This document shows, piece after piece, positions 30,861 through 43,000 of a stretch of DNA of 64,000 nt. The translations under genes and the position numbers were made by a program. The DNA is from Symbiodinium natans (lineage: Eukaryota; Sar; Dinophyceae; Suessiales; Symbiodiniaceae), in contig CAJNDS010002233.1 of NCBI GenBank assembly GCA_905221605.1, forward strand, positions 294,501-358,500, read 5' to 3'. The number at the start of each line of letters is the position of its first letter. Position 1 is the stretch's first letter. Below the pieces are notes generated by a model, which made no database searches, was not told where the DNA came from, and worked only from the letters and a program-made list of their open reading frames with translations.

Positions 30861-32519
30861 GTTAAAGACGGGAGCCACGCTGGGTCAAAGCTCGGCGGGC
30901 ACCAGCTGCGCTGGGAACGCATGTACTGCGATCGGTTCAGGGTCTGGGGTTGTAGGGTCTGAACCCTTTGGCCTGGGGGCCCTAGCCTTCAAAGGTTCGG
31001 AGACAGATTGGGGGATTGAACCCTAGATGCTTACGACCGAGCCATGGGTCCTAAACCCTGAACCCTAAACCGCCCGTATTGTCCGAAACAGGGCGCTGGC
31101 AAAGAGCCGCGCACCATTTAAAATTGGTTGTTTGACTCTCCTAGCAAATCATCCGTTGCAGATGTTGCTATAGATCCTACATCGGCGAGTCTTTCGCCCG
31201 GACGCGCGATGCACAAATTTTCGCAGATTCAGGTACCTGAGACGCAGAAAGCATGGGTTTCGGGTTGGGTCCTGTCCATAAGTCCCCCCTCCCCCCAAAG
31301 GTTTCAACGTGCAGCCGGCCGCCGAACCTGTGAGCCCAGACAACCAAGTCGAGAACAGTTTCGCATTTGGTGAGCCCGTCCAAGTTTCACAGAACATGGG
31401 GAACCCCAGACGTCCAAAGCGACGGCGGTCTCGCATTTCGCACACCCACAAGACAAAAAAGGACGGCGAGTGCGGGGCACGCCCGTGCCTAGGCGAGAGC
31501 GCGAATTTGATCCGAGCAGGCCTCAAGAAAAAAGCGCATGGTCGGACCCCGCGCGCTTCGGCCCCGGCGCCGCACGGGCCACTCGATCTAGCCTCTCTTA
31601 CTCTGCACGTTGGAACCCCTTCGTGTCGACAGAGGGTTTGGGATGGGTTTGGGGCATAACTTGCAGGCATGTTGCTGTGGGTGCTGTGGTGGCTGATCGA
31701 GCTGCTCTGGTGGCTGCTTGACCTGAGCTCCAGAACCACGCGCCGGTCATCTTAGGGACTTCTAAAGCTTCGGCTGCTCCAGGTGAAAGGCTACTCGGCT
31801 ACCAGACTTCCACCCAACCAGAGGCTGTTTGCAAAGGGTTTCTCCCCAGTTGGAAAAGGGTCAGTGGCTTATGATGGGCTTGAAGGAGCTATCCAAGTAG
31901 CCTTCCAGAACAACAGGCTTCGGGGGTTTGGGAGTTGAGAGTTTAGAGTTCAAATCGATGCCAGAGTTGAAGGGGCTGGCCAGAACTACCATCAAAGCCA
32001 ACCCCTCAACTTCACCTGAACACATCAAGAATAGAGCAAACATCCCTTTAACCCTCAGCTCAAAAGACGGCCTTGAACAAAAGAGGGCCATCAACCCGAA
32101 AGCACAGGCCCATGGCAGCCTCAGCCCTAGCTGTCCTGACTTGCCCCAACTGGCATCCAGGGCACGTGCCATTCTCAGCGTCTCCCCTCTTCCCCAGAGC
32201 GCTTTTCAGCGTGCTCTGGATCCTCGCTGGAAACACCCAGTGGAAAACTGCAAAAATGCGCCCCAAACCCAAAGATTCAATGATCCCTCAGCCCGGAAAA
32301 AGCCGAAGACAGAAACAGCACCGACCGCTCGGAAGCATCGAGGCTCCGCCTAAAACTTGCCTCTCTGGGCGCGCAGGTGAGTGGAGTGGGTGGGGCCAGG
32401 GGAAGAGGACAGGGTCACCTGCTGCTCTCAGACCAAGCTTTGAAACACGGCAGGGTGCAGGCAGTTGCGGTCCGGCAGGCTTAGGATTCAGGAGGTTTCG
32501 GGGTTTGCAGGTTGGGGCT

Positions 32520-35500
32520 TTACAGCTTGAAGCTCCTAGTGATTCTACGAGTAGCCTTAGAGATGTAGGAGTTCTGGCTGTCCTCTTGCTTGACCCCTCC
32601 ACCCCACAAACCGAATCTCAAGAAAGCTCTCACACGAGCTGCCATGTCCGTGGCTTTCGCGTGTGGCCAAAAGGCCGAAGAAACACTCGGAGAACTGGCT
32701 ATGGCCCTCGACCCCAAACCCCGAACGACATCACCCAATCCCCCGGCCGAGCTACGTCCGCTGGATCATCCTCGGAGCAGGGGTCGCTTTGAAACAGGTG
32801 ATTTCGGGCGCCGAACCCGAAACCGGAAACCTTTGGGGCGGGCTGCGGGTGGGGCTCTTCAGGCTGTTTGCGCGAAGCATCCTCAAGGGGGTTTCACAAT
32901 CTCAGAAAATCAAAAACAAAAAACAGCCGTTTGCAGAAAGGCCGAGCTCCTACACCCTGGGGATGGCGACGGGAAGCAGTACTCTTACAGGAAAACAAAG
33001 TGCGGCCAGGCGTCTTCTCCAGATGATCCTTCTCGTCAGTCTCCTTCTCTGGCCACGGCAACGAAGGATCTGTTTGACCGCCGAAGCGCACGATCTGATC
33101 CTCGGCAGGTGGGAGGGTATGGGCAAAAGGGCAGAAATGGTGGGGGGTCCCCAAGCACATTGCTTCCGCCTCGACCACGCGGCGGCCTCAACCCGAAGTG
33201 CTAGGATCTTTTCTTTGCCGCCTTACCCCCCCTGGACAGAAGTTGTTTGCTCATTGAGCCCCCTCTGGCACTTAATCACAGCAAACCCCTGAAAACAAAA
33301 CCACGAAAACGCCAAAACCTCAACCCATAAACCCCAAAGCCCAACCCGGACCTAAATCGATTTGAAAGCCTACAAGGCCCAACAGCCCACACAGCCCGCA
33401 ACAGTAAGACCTCAAAGACGCATCAAACCCTAAAAACCCTCAAATCCCAAAACCCTAAACCGCTAGTCTATGACCCGAAAAAAAAGAAGCCAAACCGACT
33501 CAACTAAACCCCAGAAGACCCAGATCCGAAATCCCCCCCTCCATCCCAAAAAAAAGATAGCAAATCGATAGTTGGAAGGAACCATAGAGAACCGCGAAAT
33601 ACTCCAATATAGGGGCCTTAATCATTAGAACCGGGCTTTGGGAGGGGTTATTATAGTATAGTAGATTTATAAAGGAACCACAAGGGAATACTAGTAGTAG
33701 TTATTCCGAGCCCTATATTAATCGCCCGGCTTGGAGCCTTGGCGATGGGATTATCAAGGGCCGGCTCGAAGACTTTCACACCTCCCGCGAGGCCGATGTC
33801 GCCTGGAGGCCAGAGAGTTTCGGATGTCGGGTTGGAGGAGTTTAGGGTTTGGGGTTTAGGGTTTAGGGTTTAGGGTTTAGGGTTTAGGGTTTAGGGTTTA
33901 GGGTTTAGGGTTTAGGGTTTAGGGTTTAGGGTTTAGGGTTTAGGGTGTGCGACGGCCTTCGCCGAAGTCCACCCGCCGATCCAGGGACAGCGAGGCCATG
34001 AATCTCTTCCAGCGACTCGAGCTGATGCCCTGCTCAGTGGGGGAAGAGGGGGTAGAGACGGTGGATGACTCGCTTGGCCAAGATGCAGTTAGCTTGGAGC
34101 CTTGAGGGAGCTATTCAGATGTTCCCCACCCGAGGGCCCTTCACTGAGGATTGGGCCCTGGTGCGAGGTGGGTTTCAGAGGTCTTGGTGATGAAAGGGTT
34201 TAGAGGAAGCGGAGGTTCAGGAAGTTTAGGGTGCAGCCCTCTGAGAGAAAGTGGATTTTGAGCAGCACGGTTCTCGGAGAACCCCTACCCAAAGGTGGTC
34301 GGGCAAGCCAGGGGACAAGAGGATATTCTTGGAATTCGAGGGCCTAACTAAGCCTGGACCCTGAACCCTAATTTTGGGGAGTAGGAATCTGCTCGCCAGC
34401 CTTCAGCGTTTCCATGATGATGACGCCCCTCTCCAACCTGTCTCTGAGGTTCAGGGTTCTAGGGCTCAGGGAGCTGGAAATTGGGAGCCCTCAATTCTTA
34501 AGACGCTAGAACCGGGGGAATTCCTCAGGTCCCTGACCTTCGAACACCGGATTAAGCTCCAAGCTTCCCGACTGCAGCTTCTCCAACTGCAGGCTTTAGA
34601 AGTTTCGAAGCTCGTCTGCGCTACGGGTCAAGGTTTCAGGCTTGCGGGTGGCTGCTCTCCATCGTATTTCTGCAGCCCGGCCGTGCTGTTTTTGGCAAGC
34701 CTGAGGCACGTTCCCGTGGTTTTGGCGGGCCTGACACCCTAATATAGGGGCCTGAATAATTAGAATGGGGTTTTTTGTTTTTTTGTTGGGGGCGGGGGGG
34801 TTCTTGGAGTATAATTAGAAAGGGACCAGAAGGGACTACCACTAACATTTATTCCGACCCCGATATTAACCTCCAGTCCTCCAGGCCACAGGCATGCACC
34901 GCAAAGGAGACGAAGCATTCCGGCTCAAAGCTTCGCAAGCCACAAGTGCCAAACAGATTCCCAAAATCAAACGGGCCTTGAGGGGAGTTGAGGGGCTCTG
35001 ACTGGAGGCCTACATCGCATAGTAGCAGAATCCCATAACCCCGAATTGGCGTGTTCAGGCCTGGCGTGGCCCTGAATGTTTTCAGACAATGCCATGTAGA
35101 CGCCACAGAACTGCCTTGGCACCAGGGTGTCATGGGTATGGGGCTTCAGAAGTGACTTTGTAGTTTTCGTCGGGTCTTGCTGTGGAAACCTAACCATGGG
35201 GTTCAGGGGCCTGCATCGCTCGTGAGCCCATGACCTGTTCGGCCGGTGCCACAAACGAGTCGCAAATCGAAGCAAATCACTGGGGCTGCTTCGGTTAGCA
35301 CCTGAACGTCCCTTCCCAAACTACAACAGCCACAGGTTTTGAAGTAAAGGTTAACTGCTCTCTGAAGCACCCCTCAGAACCCAACATAGAAACCGTGCCA
35401 TGCATCCCTTTCACTCTTGTTCCCGTCCAAATGAACCTAACTTCGGGGGCTCTTAGACAACCGTCCCATCCGGGTCTAACCTTTCGCGCTTCGTCACATC

Positions 35501-36808
35501 ACACCTTCAGACCCAACCTCTGTACCCTCGGAGCTAGAACTCAACCACTGATGCACGTCACACCCTTGGAATCGCCCCTTGAAAGTCACTAACCACTGAT
35601 GGACACCAACAACCCTATCATCCTGGCCTAACCGTTCACACCGAAGGATCCATCATCCAGGAAGCGTTCAACCTCACCAGCCTTCTAACCTTAACACTTC
35701 CTTCGCTCTGCACCGTATCATTCAGGCGGGCTGCGCCACCAGCAGGTTGTAGAAGCAGGTGTACACCAAGACGCTGTACAGAATAATCGCCTGCACTTCG
35801 GCACGTCGTGAGAAGGGAGGCCTGAGCTTCTTAGAGTTATTAGAGTTGGTTCGAGGGCTTACAGTAGGGTGCAGGCTTTCAGTTTGGGTTTGCCTTAAAC
35901 TAGGTTTAGGCCATGCCTCTAAGGGGCGAATCTACGGACGCCGACCCTGTAGGGGGTCACAGAGGCATGTGGGGTGCCGGGTTCTTAGAGGGTCCAGGGT
36001 TGAGTCTTACAGCCAGATGCCGGCAAAGAGCCATGAACATCAGCGTGCTCTTCTCGGCAACGACCTTCAACTCTTCCTCGGCATCCGAGGCTGGCTCAGG
36101 CGGTTTAGGAATCGACCCCTACTCCCTCGTGATCTTGTTGCTGTCTTTTCTGAAGGATTACAGTTCCTTCCACCACCTTCAGAGGCGGCCACAGCACGGC
36201 TACCCTAAACTCCGTAGACACAAGAGCTCTTCAAAACCCTTGAAAGACCAAACAAACAGCTACGAGCAGAACTAACGAATTCTGGCGATGCTGCTCTGGT
36301 AAACCCTAACTCCCAGCCCTTAATTTGTATGACCCGAAGCTCGACATTCGACACAACTTGTTTGGCAGGTACACAAGGCCCCACACCTAGCTCCTACTAC
36401 CAAACTACACAGTCCCGAAATACAGATCCTCCAAACTAATCTTCCGCTTTTCAGCTCAACCACTTTGCGGTTGCAACTGTCTGGAACCTGAAAGTGAAAC
36501 ACTTCAAGCACTTGTCCTCACGCCCGCTTACCTGAAGAGTGAAGCAACATACAACCAAGCAGCCGGGCACTCCAAACTGCTCTGAAGCAGTCTTCGTGCA
36601 GCCCATATGGGGATTTACGATATTAGGGGGCACCTGATTGGGGTCTATGTTAGGGCCCCCCCCCCCCCCATATTCGCAAGTTTTTTGGGGGCCTGGACTC
36701 GGCTCCGAGCCCTTGAAGGCCTTCCTCTTAGGGGCAAGGCACCATGTCTGTCAGCCCCCAGGCGACCTGAATCAGAACTTGCGCCGTGCCGCCGATGTCC
36801 GCGAAGTC
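32520..36808 (-). CDS. Globin-ion channel gene, exons for pore, S6 and C-terminus
   Basis: Last block of the gene that starts at 60237. Exons: 36743-36808 (re-entrant pore region, FADIGGTAQVLIQVAWGL), 36025-36076 (STLMFMAL), 35735-35795 (S6, ILYSVLVYTCFYNLLV), 35061-35114 (QFCGVYMALSENIQGHA), 33957-34029 (RWKRFMASLSLDRRVDFGE), 33738-33802 (DIGLAGGVKVFEPALDNP), 33012-33100 (VRFGGQTDPSLPWPEKE) and 32520-32577 (stop TAA). Phases match across each listed junction except 35061 to 33957, where an exon is probably missing. S6 ending in NLL-x-AQ is typical of polycystin, TRP and voltage-gated-type channels. The intron 33803-33956 is largely a perfect telomere-type array. Donors are mostly GC. Apparent plus-strand frames here are antisense to these exons. 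Confidence 0.78.
33606..33722. mobile_element. MITE-like element, family D
   Basis: About 115 bp, AT-rich, with ends AATATAGGGGC and GCCCTATATT as inverted repeats. Homologous to 34740-34869. It lies in the intron just downstream of the exon 33738-33802. Confidence 0.65.
33841..33945 (+). repeat. Perfect TTTAGGG telomere-type array inside an intron
   Basis: About fifteen TTTAGGG units, one variant (TTTGGGG), G-rich strand on plus. It lies within the 154-nt minus-strand intron 33803-33956 of the channel gene and is C-rich in the sense direction. It is the most regular array in the window. Confidence 0.95.
34740..34869. mobile_element. MITE-like element, family D
   Basis: Homologue of 33606-33722, sharing AATATAGGGGCCT at the left end and a related right end (ATTCCGACCCCGATATT), with a T/G-rich insertion in the middle. 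Intronic in the channel gene. Confidence 0.6.
36606..36690. mobile_element. MITE-like element, family A, probably truncated
   Basis: The left end TATGGGGATTTACGATATTA matches family A. The right end is blurred by a C-run, and no clear second terminus was found. Intronic in the channel gene. Confidence 0.45.
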
Positions 36809-37611
36809 CTCCGACATGGTCCCCGCTGGGTTGTAGCCCAAGGAAACCCTAAGCACAGCGGCACGCTGATGTTGGAAGAAAGAACAGCAACGCCAAGACG
36901 CTGAAATCAAAGGGACCTGCACCCTACTAGGCCGGAGCACCCACCCCCAGACACTGAAACACGCCTTGCAAGCCGAAATCCAGATGCGATGCCCCTCAAT
37001 CATAGCCCCCCCCCCCCCCCACGCACCGCTTAACCCGGCCCCCTTGAACATTCCTCCCTGCTACCTTAAGATCTCAGAAACTTTATGCCCCTAAACCCTA
37101 AACCCTAAAACTGATCTCCAAGTTTGGCACCCCCCCTCCCAAACCTTTCCAGCAAACCTCCCACACCATTGAAAGAGACCGGCCTCCAAGCCGACATGCT
37201 CGACCTGAATTCAGTGGGCTTTAGGGTGTAGGGTTTAGGGTTTCGGGTGTAGGGTTTAGGATTTGCAGGGCTACGCGTAATCCCAAACCCTGTTCGAGGT
37301 TGAGGGGCTCTTCACTGAGAGTTGGGACAATCGGGCAAACCATCAAGCCTGCAGCCTTGAGCCCTCCAACCCTCAAGCCATTTCCCCATCCCTCGTTTAG
37401 GTCAATTTAGGTCTTCCCTGGACCCCAGACCTCACGCTCAATACCCCCCCCCTTAGCGTTCACACCATTTCTCAACCCGCCTACTGAAGTAACCCAGTAA
37501 CCCTTTCAAACCCGCAACACACAAGGCACGCCCAAAAACTAACTCAATAATCCAGGTGAGCAGTTTTTTTTTTCATTGTGTGGGGTGTTGTAATGGCATG
37601 GGTATCCTACG

Positions 37612-37815
37612 CGGGCCTACGCGTCAGCTCATGTTTAGTAGGCGCGCGACCTACGCGCGGAGTATGTTGTTGACGTCTGCCTACGCGGACCTACGCGGCA
37701 AGCACAGACAACCTACGCGGACCTACGCGCCCATACTGCATAGACTTGCCTACGCGGACCCTACGCAAACCTACGCCCTGCAGGCAAAATGCTACGCGGC
37801 CGACTTTCAATGATC
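37612..37815 (+). repeat. CCTACGCG motif cluster
   Basis: About ten CCTACGC(G) octamers within 200 bp at irregular spacing, several as CCTACGCGGACCTACGCG doublets. The motif is not seen clustered elsewhere. It lies just before the AT-rich island in the same intron (36809-40087). CAGTAACCCTT occurs on both sides, near 37492 and 37878. Confidence 0.8.
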
Positions 37816-37959
37816 GCGTCTCTACGTAGCCTTGCTCCTAGAAAAAAACGCTGCTCAGGTTGCTAAATTGACACAGTAACCCTTCATCAACGGGTCTAAA
37901 TACGTCAAACTGTGTGAGCTGTGGGATGTGATCTACACACCCGACAGCATGTGCAGAAT

Positions 37960-39905
37960 GCTTTGGTAATGTCTGTTTCCTTTGTGATTTTTGATTGGCG
38001 CATCTTTCACAAACCTACCCACTGACAAATATTGTGAGACAATGCTGTGTTTAACATATTTCTTGAACTACTTGTACTCAAGCCAGAAAGCATTTGGTAT
38101 TCTCCCCGCTTGATAGCCAATATGCGGTTTGCATCCTGCCTCGTTTCAGTTGGTGGAAGACCTTGACCAAATCATTATCCGAATGTATCAGGGCATTTTC
38201 CTCTTTATCGGTCATTTCAGCAGTTCATCCACATTATCAACTTTTGATATTCAACGGGTTCGGTCTCAGCGGTTGTGTAAAGCTTGCTTGTTGTAAAGGT
38301 ATTGTATTTGTCTGTCGGTTGAGCTTGTCTTAATGTGGCTTAATGGATTTATATGATTGTTTTTCATCGGTCCTCTGAATATTATACTCGCCCCTTCTTA
38401 TAATTGCTCGGGTTGTATTCCTAGATCATAGCACCAGGAAATTGTATAATCAAACTGGTATATTGAAGGATTCAAAGACCTTGTCCATTTGGTTTATCGT
38501 CCCCCCCTTGCTGATAAGTTATTCTTCTGTCATTTCCAGGAGTACAAAGACTTTATTGCGACTTAATGTTGTTTACATTCTCTTTTGTTGACGCTTTGGT
38601 CTTGTCAGCTCTGTTCCTTCTAAGTTCTCTAATGAAGCACTGATCCAGCATTCGTTGTCTCTGTCATATTGCTTGTGTAATGCTTCTTTTGTAGTCTCTG
38701 CTTCGGCATTAACTTCGGGTCTGAATGTATCTGAAATATGTGCTCATTCTGTTTCCTTGTTGTAATGGCTCTTCTGTCTCGTCGTAGTTGCCTGTGACCG
38801 TTTCAGCGATCTGAACGCTTTCAACGCTAATGGCATCCGCGGATTCTAACATGTGCCATATCTCCTTGAACTCGCTACTTCAAGCCATAGCAATCATCAG
38901 TTTTCCACATAAGAACTTCTCTGTTTCGTGGTATTTTCTTATCTACCGATGAGTTAATTCATTTGCTTTCACATTCGCACTCCCTACTAAACTATCCTTT
39001 CCACGGGTATAAAGCATCAAAGGATAATATGCTGCACCATCCAGAATAGATGATGCCTGTTTAGCGTCTGAACGATTTTGAGCAGAAAACAGCATAAACT
39101 TAACAGTTAACATCGGAAGTCTTCCTGCCTTTGAAAATGTCTTTTGCCTTTGTTGAGAATCCGCTAATGGCCTTTATTTCGAACACAGGTTGCTTATCGG
39201 TTTTCCTTACCACTGCTGTGGTTAATCCTTCTGTTTTTGGTGATTTGTCCTCGTACTGCGCCATTGCCTTTTCATGTTGCTTTATCCCTTTTTCTCTTGC
39301 TCTGGCATTGCCTGTGGACATCCCATTGATTAAACTAACTGCTGTGATGAACCGTGATAAAATCCGCCATGCAATAGAAATTGCTGAAATGGTAGGAAAA
39401 CGCAACGAAAATCACTTTTTCTTTGGGTCTCTGTTTGGTGGTGTTTCACTGCGACTTCTGCTTGTTCCTCTTCTTAGCAGTCTAATAGCATCATTGCTTC
39501 TGCTTGGTTGTTCACGCCAGCTACGCGACGCGGAGGCTTCGGGTTCTTCATCTTCATCTCTGCTTGTATTTCGTTCTCTTGCGTTTTCGGGTCTACTGCT
39601 TCTGCTACGACTTGCCCCTCTTCTCATTCCTTGTGGTTTCTGCTTCTTCTTCTTCTTCACTTGTTTCTCGTCCTTCCTTTAAAGCATCAATTGAGTTCAT
39701 TCCTGAGGCGAGTTGTCCACCATAATATGATGTATGTATTCCTAAACCTATTCCCATTCCTAATGCTGCTTTCGCTACTCTTGATGCTGTTAATCCTTCT
39801 TCTTCATCTCGTCTTCTCTATTGCTGGTGGTTTCTCATCTGAGATGCATGTAAAGGTTTGCATCGATTTTTCAGCCCTTCCTTTTCTTAGTGTGAAACGC
39901 ATTGA
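37960..39905 (-). pseudogene. AT-rich island of decayed foreign-looking coding DNA
   Basis: About 2 kb with clearly lower GC and no telomere-like repeats, inside an intron of the channel gene. The minus strand carries a series of protein-like segments rich in Lys, Glu, Asn and Ile, broken by frameshifts and stops. They lie at about 39600-39820, 39412-39660 (Arg/Ser-rich), 39100-39405 (101 open codons), 38935-39100, 38700-38935, 38560-38710 and 38090-38230. Consecutive segments switch frame, as expected of one or more decayed genes rather than random sequence. I recognise no family. An old insertion from a virus, bacterium or organelle-like source is possible. It is not intact and not expected to make a protein. 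Confidence 0.6.
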
Positions 39906-40087
39906 GTTTTGGTTCTTGGTTTTCGGTCTTCGGGGATGGCTGCGCTTTGGATTGTGCTATGGATCTTTGTGATTGTTGGGGGTGCTTTGTGTATTGTGGG
40001 TTTGGAGGGTTGATGAATTCGGGGGGTTGAGAATTGGTGTGACAGCTAGGGGGTGGGGTCAGCCTGGGCTTGCTCATACACCCCGGC

Positions 40088-43000
40088 CTCTTGGACCATC
40101 GCCGCGATGGAGAAGCTGAAGACCACAATGCAAGCGGCCACGGCACCCAGGCACAGGAAAACCTCTGGATCCGGCGCCCGTGCTTTCGGGTCTGGAGGCT
40201 CTTTTGGAAGCAGGAAGCGGCTGGACAACCTCAACACCAAAACCCAAAGCCCCCATAACCCCCCCCGGCCGGTGCCATGCTGGGCTTAGAGGGTCTAGGG
40301 TGAGGTTTGGAGGGCTAAAGAGAAGCTTGGGTCGAGAGATCGTACGTTTTCTGGATCTGAGGCTTCAGGGCCTACGGCTATAGGCTCTACAGGGTTTGGG
40401 TTGCCTTTACCCGAAACAGTTCCACACATCGCCAAAACCCTAAATCCACGCCCCTCGCGTGCCAGGTACTCAAACCCGCACACTGTCATAAGGCCTTTCA
40501 CGAAGAGCTTCCAGGTTTGGCAGGGTTCATGGCTGATGGGTTCAGGGTCGAGGGATTCGGGCGAAATGGGCTCAGGGCCTTCATGTTTTGTTGGCCTGAG
40601 GCAAGATCCTGAGTCTGCATCAGCGAAATATGAAGAATAAAGCACCCCGTGAGCTGTTGAGTGGAGGACGACAGCCCTGAGCTCTAAAAAGCATGCAACA
40701 GCCAGACCCCCGCCTGTCCAAGCGCGCGTGAGCACAGCACCTTGTACTCCGACATCTTAATGGAGACGGTTGCCAGATCCAAGACAAGCAAAGAGAACCT
40801 GGGTCTTTGATGGTCCTTGGGGCTGTCTTGACCTTCCCCGGAAAGTCTAAGCAAAGGGTATCCACAAGGTAACCATAACTTGCCACAGACAGTCAATGAC
40901 TCTAAACCCCCTCTTGTACCCAAACTCAAGCTGAGGCACAAGAAGACCCCGCAGACGGAGAGGATCTCGTAGACTATCCTGAGCGGAGAAGGGGCTTGTG
41001 CTAACAGTGCGGGTGCAGGCCTCAGGACTGTCATAGGACTCTTGTCATGAGCCCCATGAGAGCAAAGTCCCAGCGATTAGTGGATTGGGGATATGGCTGG
41101 CGAGGGTAAAACAAGTACGGCCTGCTCCCAGTCAGGTCACTCCATCTCGGGCGTGTAGGCTTCGCATTTCAGCGCGATCATGTCCTGTCAGTGAAAGCAG
41201 CCGAAGCACTCCCCCGCCCAGGTGCTTTTAGGGATGAACCCACATCAGACCCAGAGCGCAAACCGTATCCTCAAGCTCCAAACCGAAACCCCGGCGGCTT
41301 CTGGTCTGCTGGGAACAGTAGATCCCCTTGAGGGTTCCTCAAAATATAGGGTAAGATTTGGGGGCTCTACTTTCTTGGATCCTCCCAAGGGTCTAAGTTT
41401 GTGTCTTCGGGCTCAAGGATGCTAAGTTTGGGCACCCAAAACGCAGTGGGCCTCTGACGACCCTCCGAAGCAGTGGCAAACCGGCTCCACCTTTGTTGCC
41501 AGGGAGGGAAGACGGCAGCAAGACACTGAAGCTTGGAGCAGTTCCCCTGAACCCCCCCCCCCCAAGACCCCCTTCTCAGTGGCTCCAGACATTGTTGCCC
41601 TTGATTTGACGTGCAGTGCAGGGAAACTGGGCATCAGCTTTCCAGCTCCCGTAGGAGGAGCTGCATGCAAAAGGAATCAGGGCTTGGGGCACCGATGCGC
41701 TCATGAGGGCCTCATGCATTAGGGGTTGCTGGGTGGACGAAGCCAGGCAAGGCACGAGCAGCATCCCGAAAAGGTTGACTGTGAGCGCCAGCGACACCTG
41801 CTGCTCCCACTGGGCAAGGTAACCTTAGGTCAAAATCTGAATGTGTAGCTTCGCGAATTCTTCGGAATCTAGAACGACTTGACCTGAACTACAACCGGGG
41901 ATCTCAATGTTCCTCAGATGCGTTCTGACACGCGGCAAGGTGATTCTGGATGGCGGAAGGGCCTGTGCGAAAGTCTTGATGCTGAAGCGTGTGGCGCCTC
42001 CATGTGGGGACGGTCGTATTGGACCGTTCCAGCGACTGGGCTGGGAGGTGATTTGCAGTTTGCGGCAAGTGCATAAAACTTTCTGGACCTGACCTTTCAA
42101 GCCATTAGAACAGACAGCCAGAACGGCTGGAACTGCGAGTGGCAGCAACCTTCGTGCGTCCGGGTGGAAAGAACAGGAAGGAGCCTTGCCATGCATTGGC
42201 CATGCATCCACCCGAGACAGCACCTTCCTTTCTTGAAAAGGATTCATCAAAATGGGGGGGGTCCTCGCTGGCAGTAGGATGAACATTGGTCCTGATGTCT
42301 CAGGTCGGGCTTCGTCTACAAGAGATTCTGGACTGGGAGCCCTTGGTGGGCACGTCTAGGAAGCACTCTTACAATCCACGATCCAAGCATACAAAACCGC
42401 AGCAAGTTCATCAAAGTCTGGTGTGTCCGGAAACTCGTTCTGCAACGTTGAACTCCGGTGAGCATGTACAGAAATGGACCCTCGGAACTCTCGTCCCTAG
42501 ATCCTCAAGCCGCGCAGCCGGGAATGTGAAGCTGCCATTTCCGCACGAACTCCTGCTTGGGGTCTGCTATGCCCTAAACCTCCCCTTCACATATACATTT
42601 AACCCCTCAACCCTATTCGCGGACATTGTGCAAAACCTTCGTGGGCATTGTGCAACACATTCGTGGGCACGGGTTTTTGGTCAAATTGTCGTGGGGTATT
42701 GTGCAAGATCTTGTGGCTCGTGGGAATCATTGCGCAAACAATTGTGTAAGACATTCGTGCCAAAATCTTCAGCTACTTTGCAAGATTGGTTGTGGGCATT
42801 GAGAAAAATTTGGGCGAAGTCTACGTAGCTCCTTAGGGTTCAGGGGTTTATTGGGCCTTGAGTTAATATCAGGGGGAGTCATGGGCCTGTGGGGTACTTC
42901 TCTGTCGCCTGACAACTGCTTGACGAGTGCTAAGCTAGAACACGAGATGCTGAACCCTAAACCCTAAACCCTATTCCATAAAACCTAAACCCTAACCCTG

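Larger units (their letters stand above)
28100..32519. other. Introns, intergenic DNA and unresolved pieces
   Basis: Apart from the candidate 5' exons listed separately, no gene is resolved. G-rich degenerate telomere-like runs occur at 28105-28240, 28700-28760 and 29155-29235. Open plus-strand pieces at 29885-30050 and 30060-30335, and long overlapping frames at 31150-31740 and 31930-32360, lack family matches. Confidence 0.35.

Noticed and set aside
33730-34105. A plus-strand gene with two exons joined in phase across the TTTAGGG array (GTTTAGGG donor, TTTAG acceptor)
   Set aside because: The minus strand encodes conserved exons of the channel gene (33957-34029 and 33738-33802) that match the family and join in phase; the plus reading is antisense. 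It warns against calling exons on frame and signals alone.
21868-34105. Idea that the G-rich strand of telomere-like arrays always marks the sense strand of the host intron
   Set aside because: Introns of the two resolved minus-strand genes contain arrays in both orientations, e.g. 24845-24887 G-rich in sense but 33841-33945 C-rich in sense.
42286-42828. 180-codon plus ORF
   Set aside because: It crosses a degenerate repeat and lies in a channel-gene intron; no domain.
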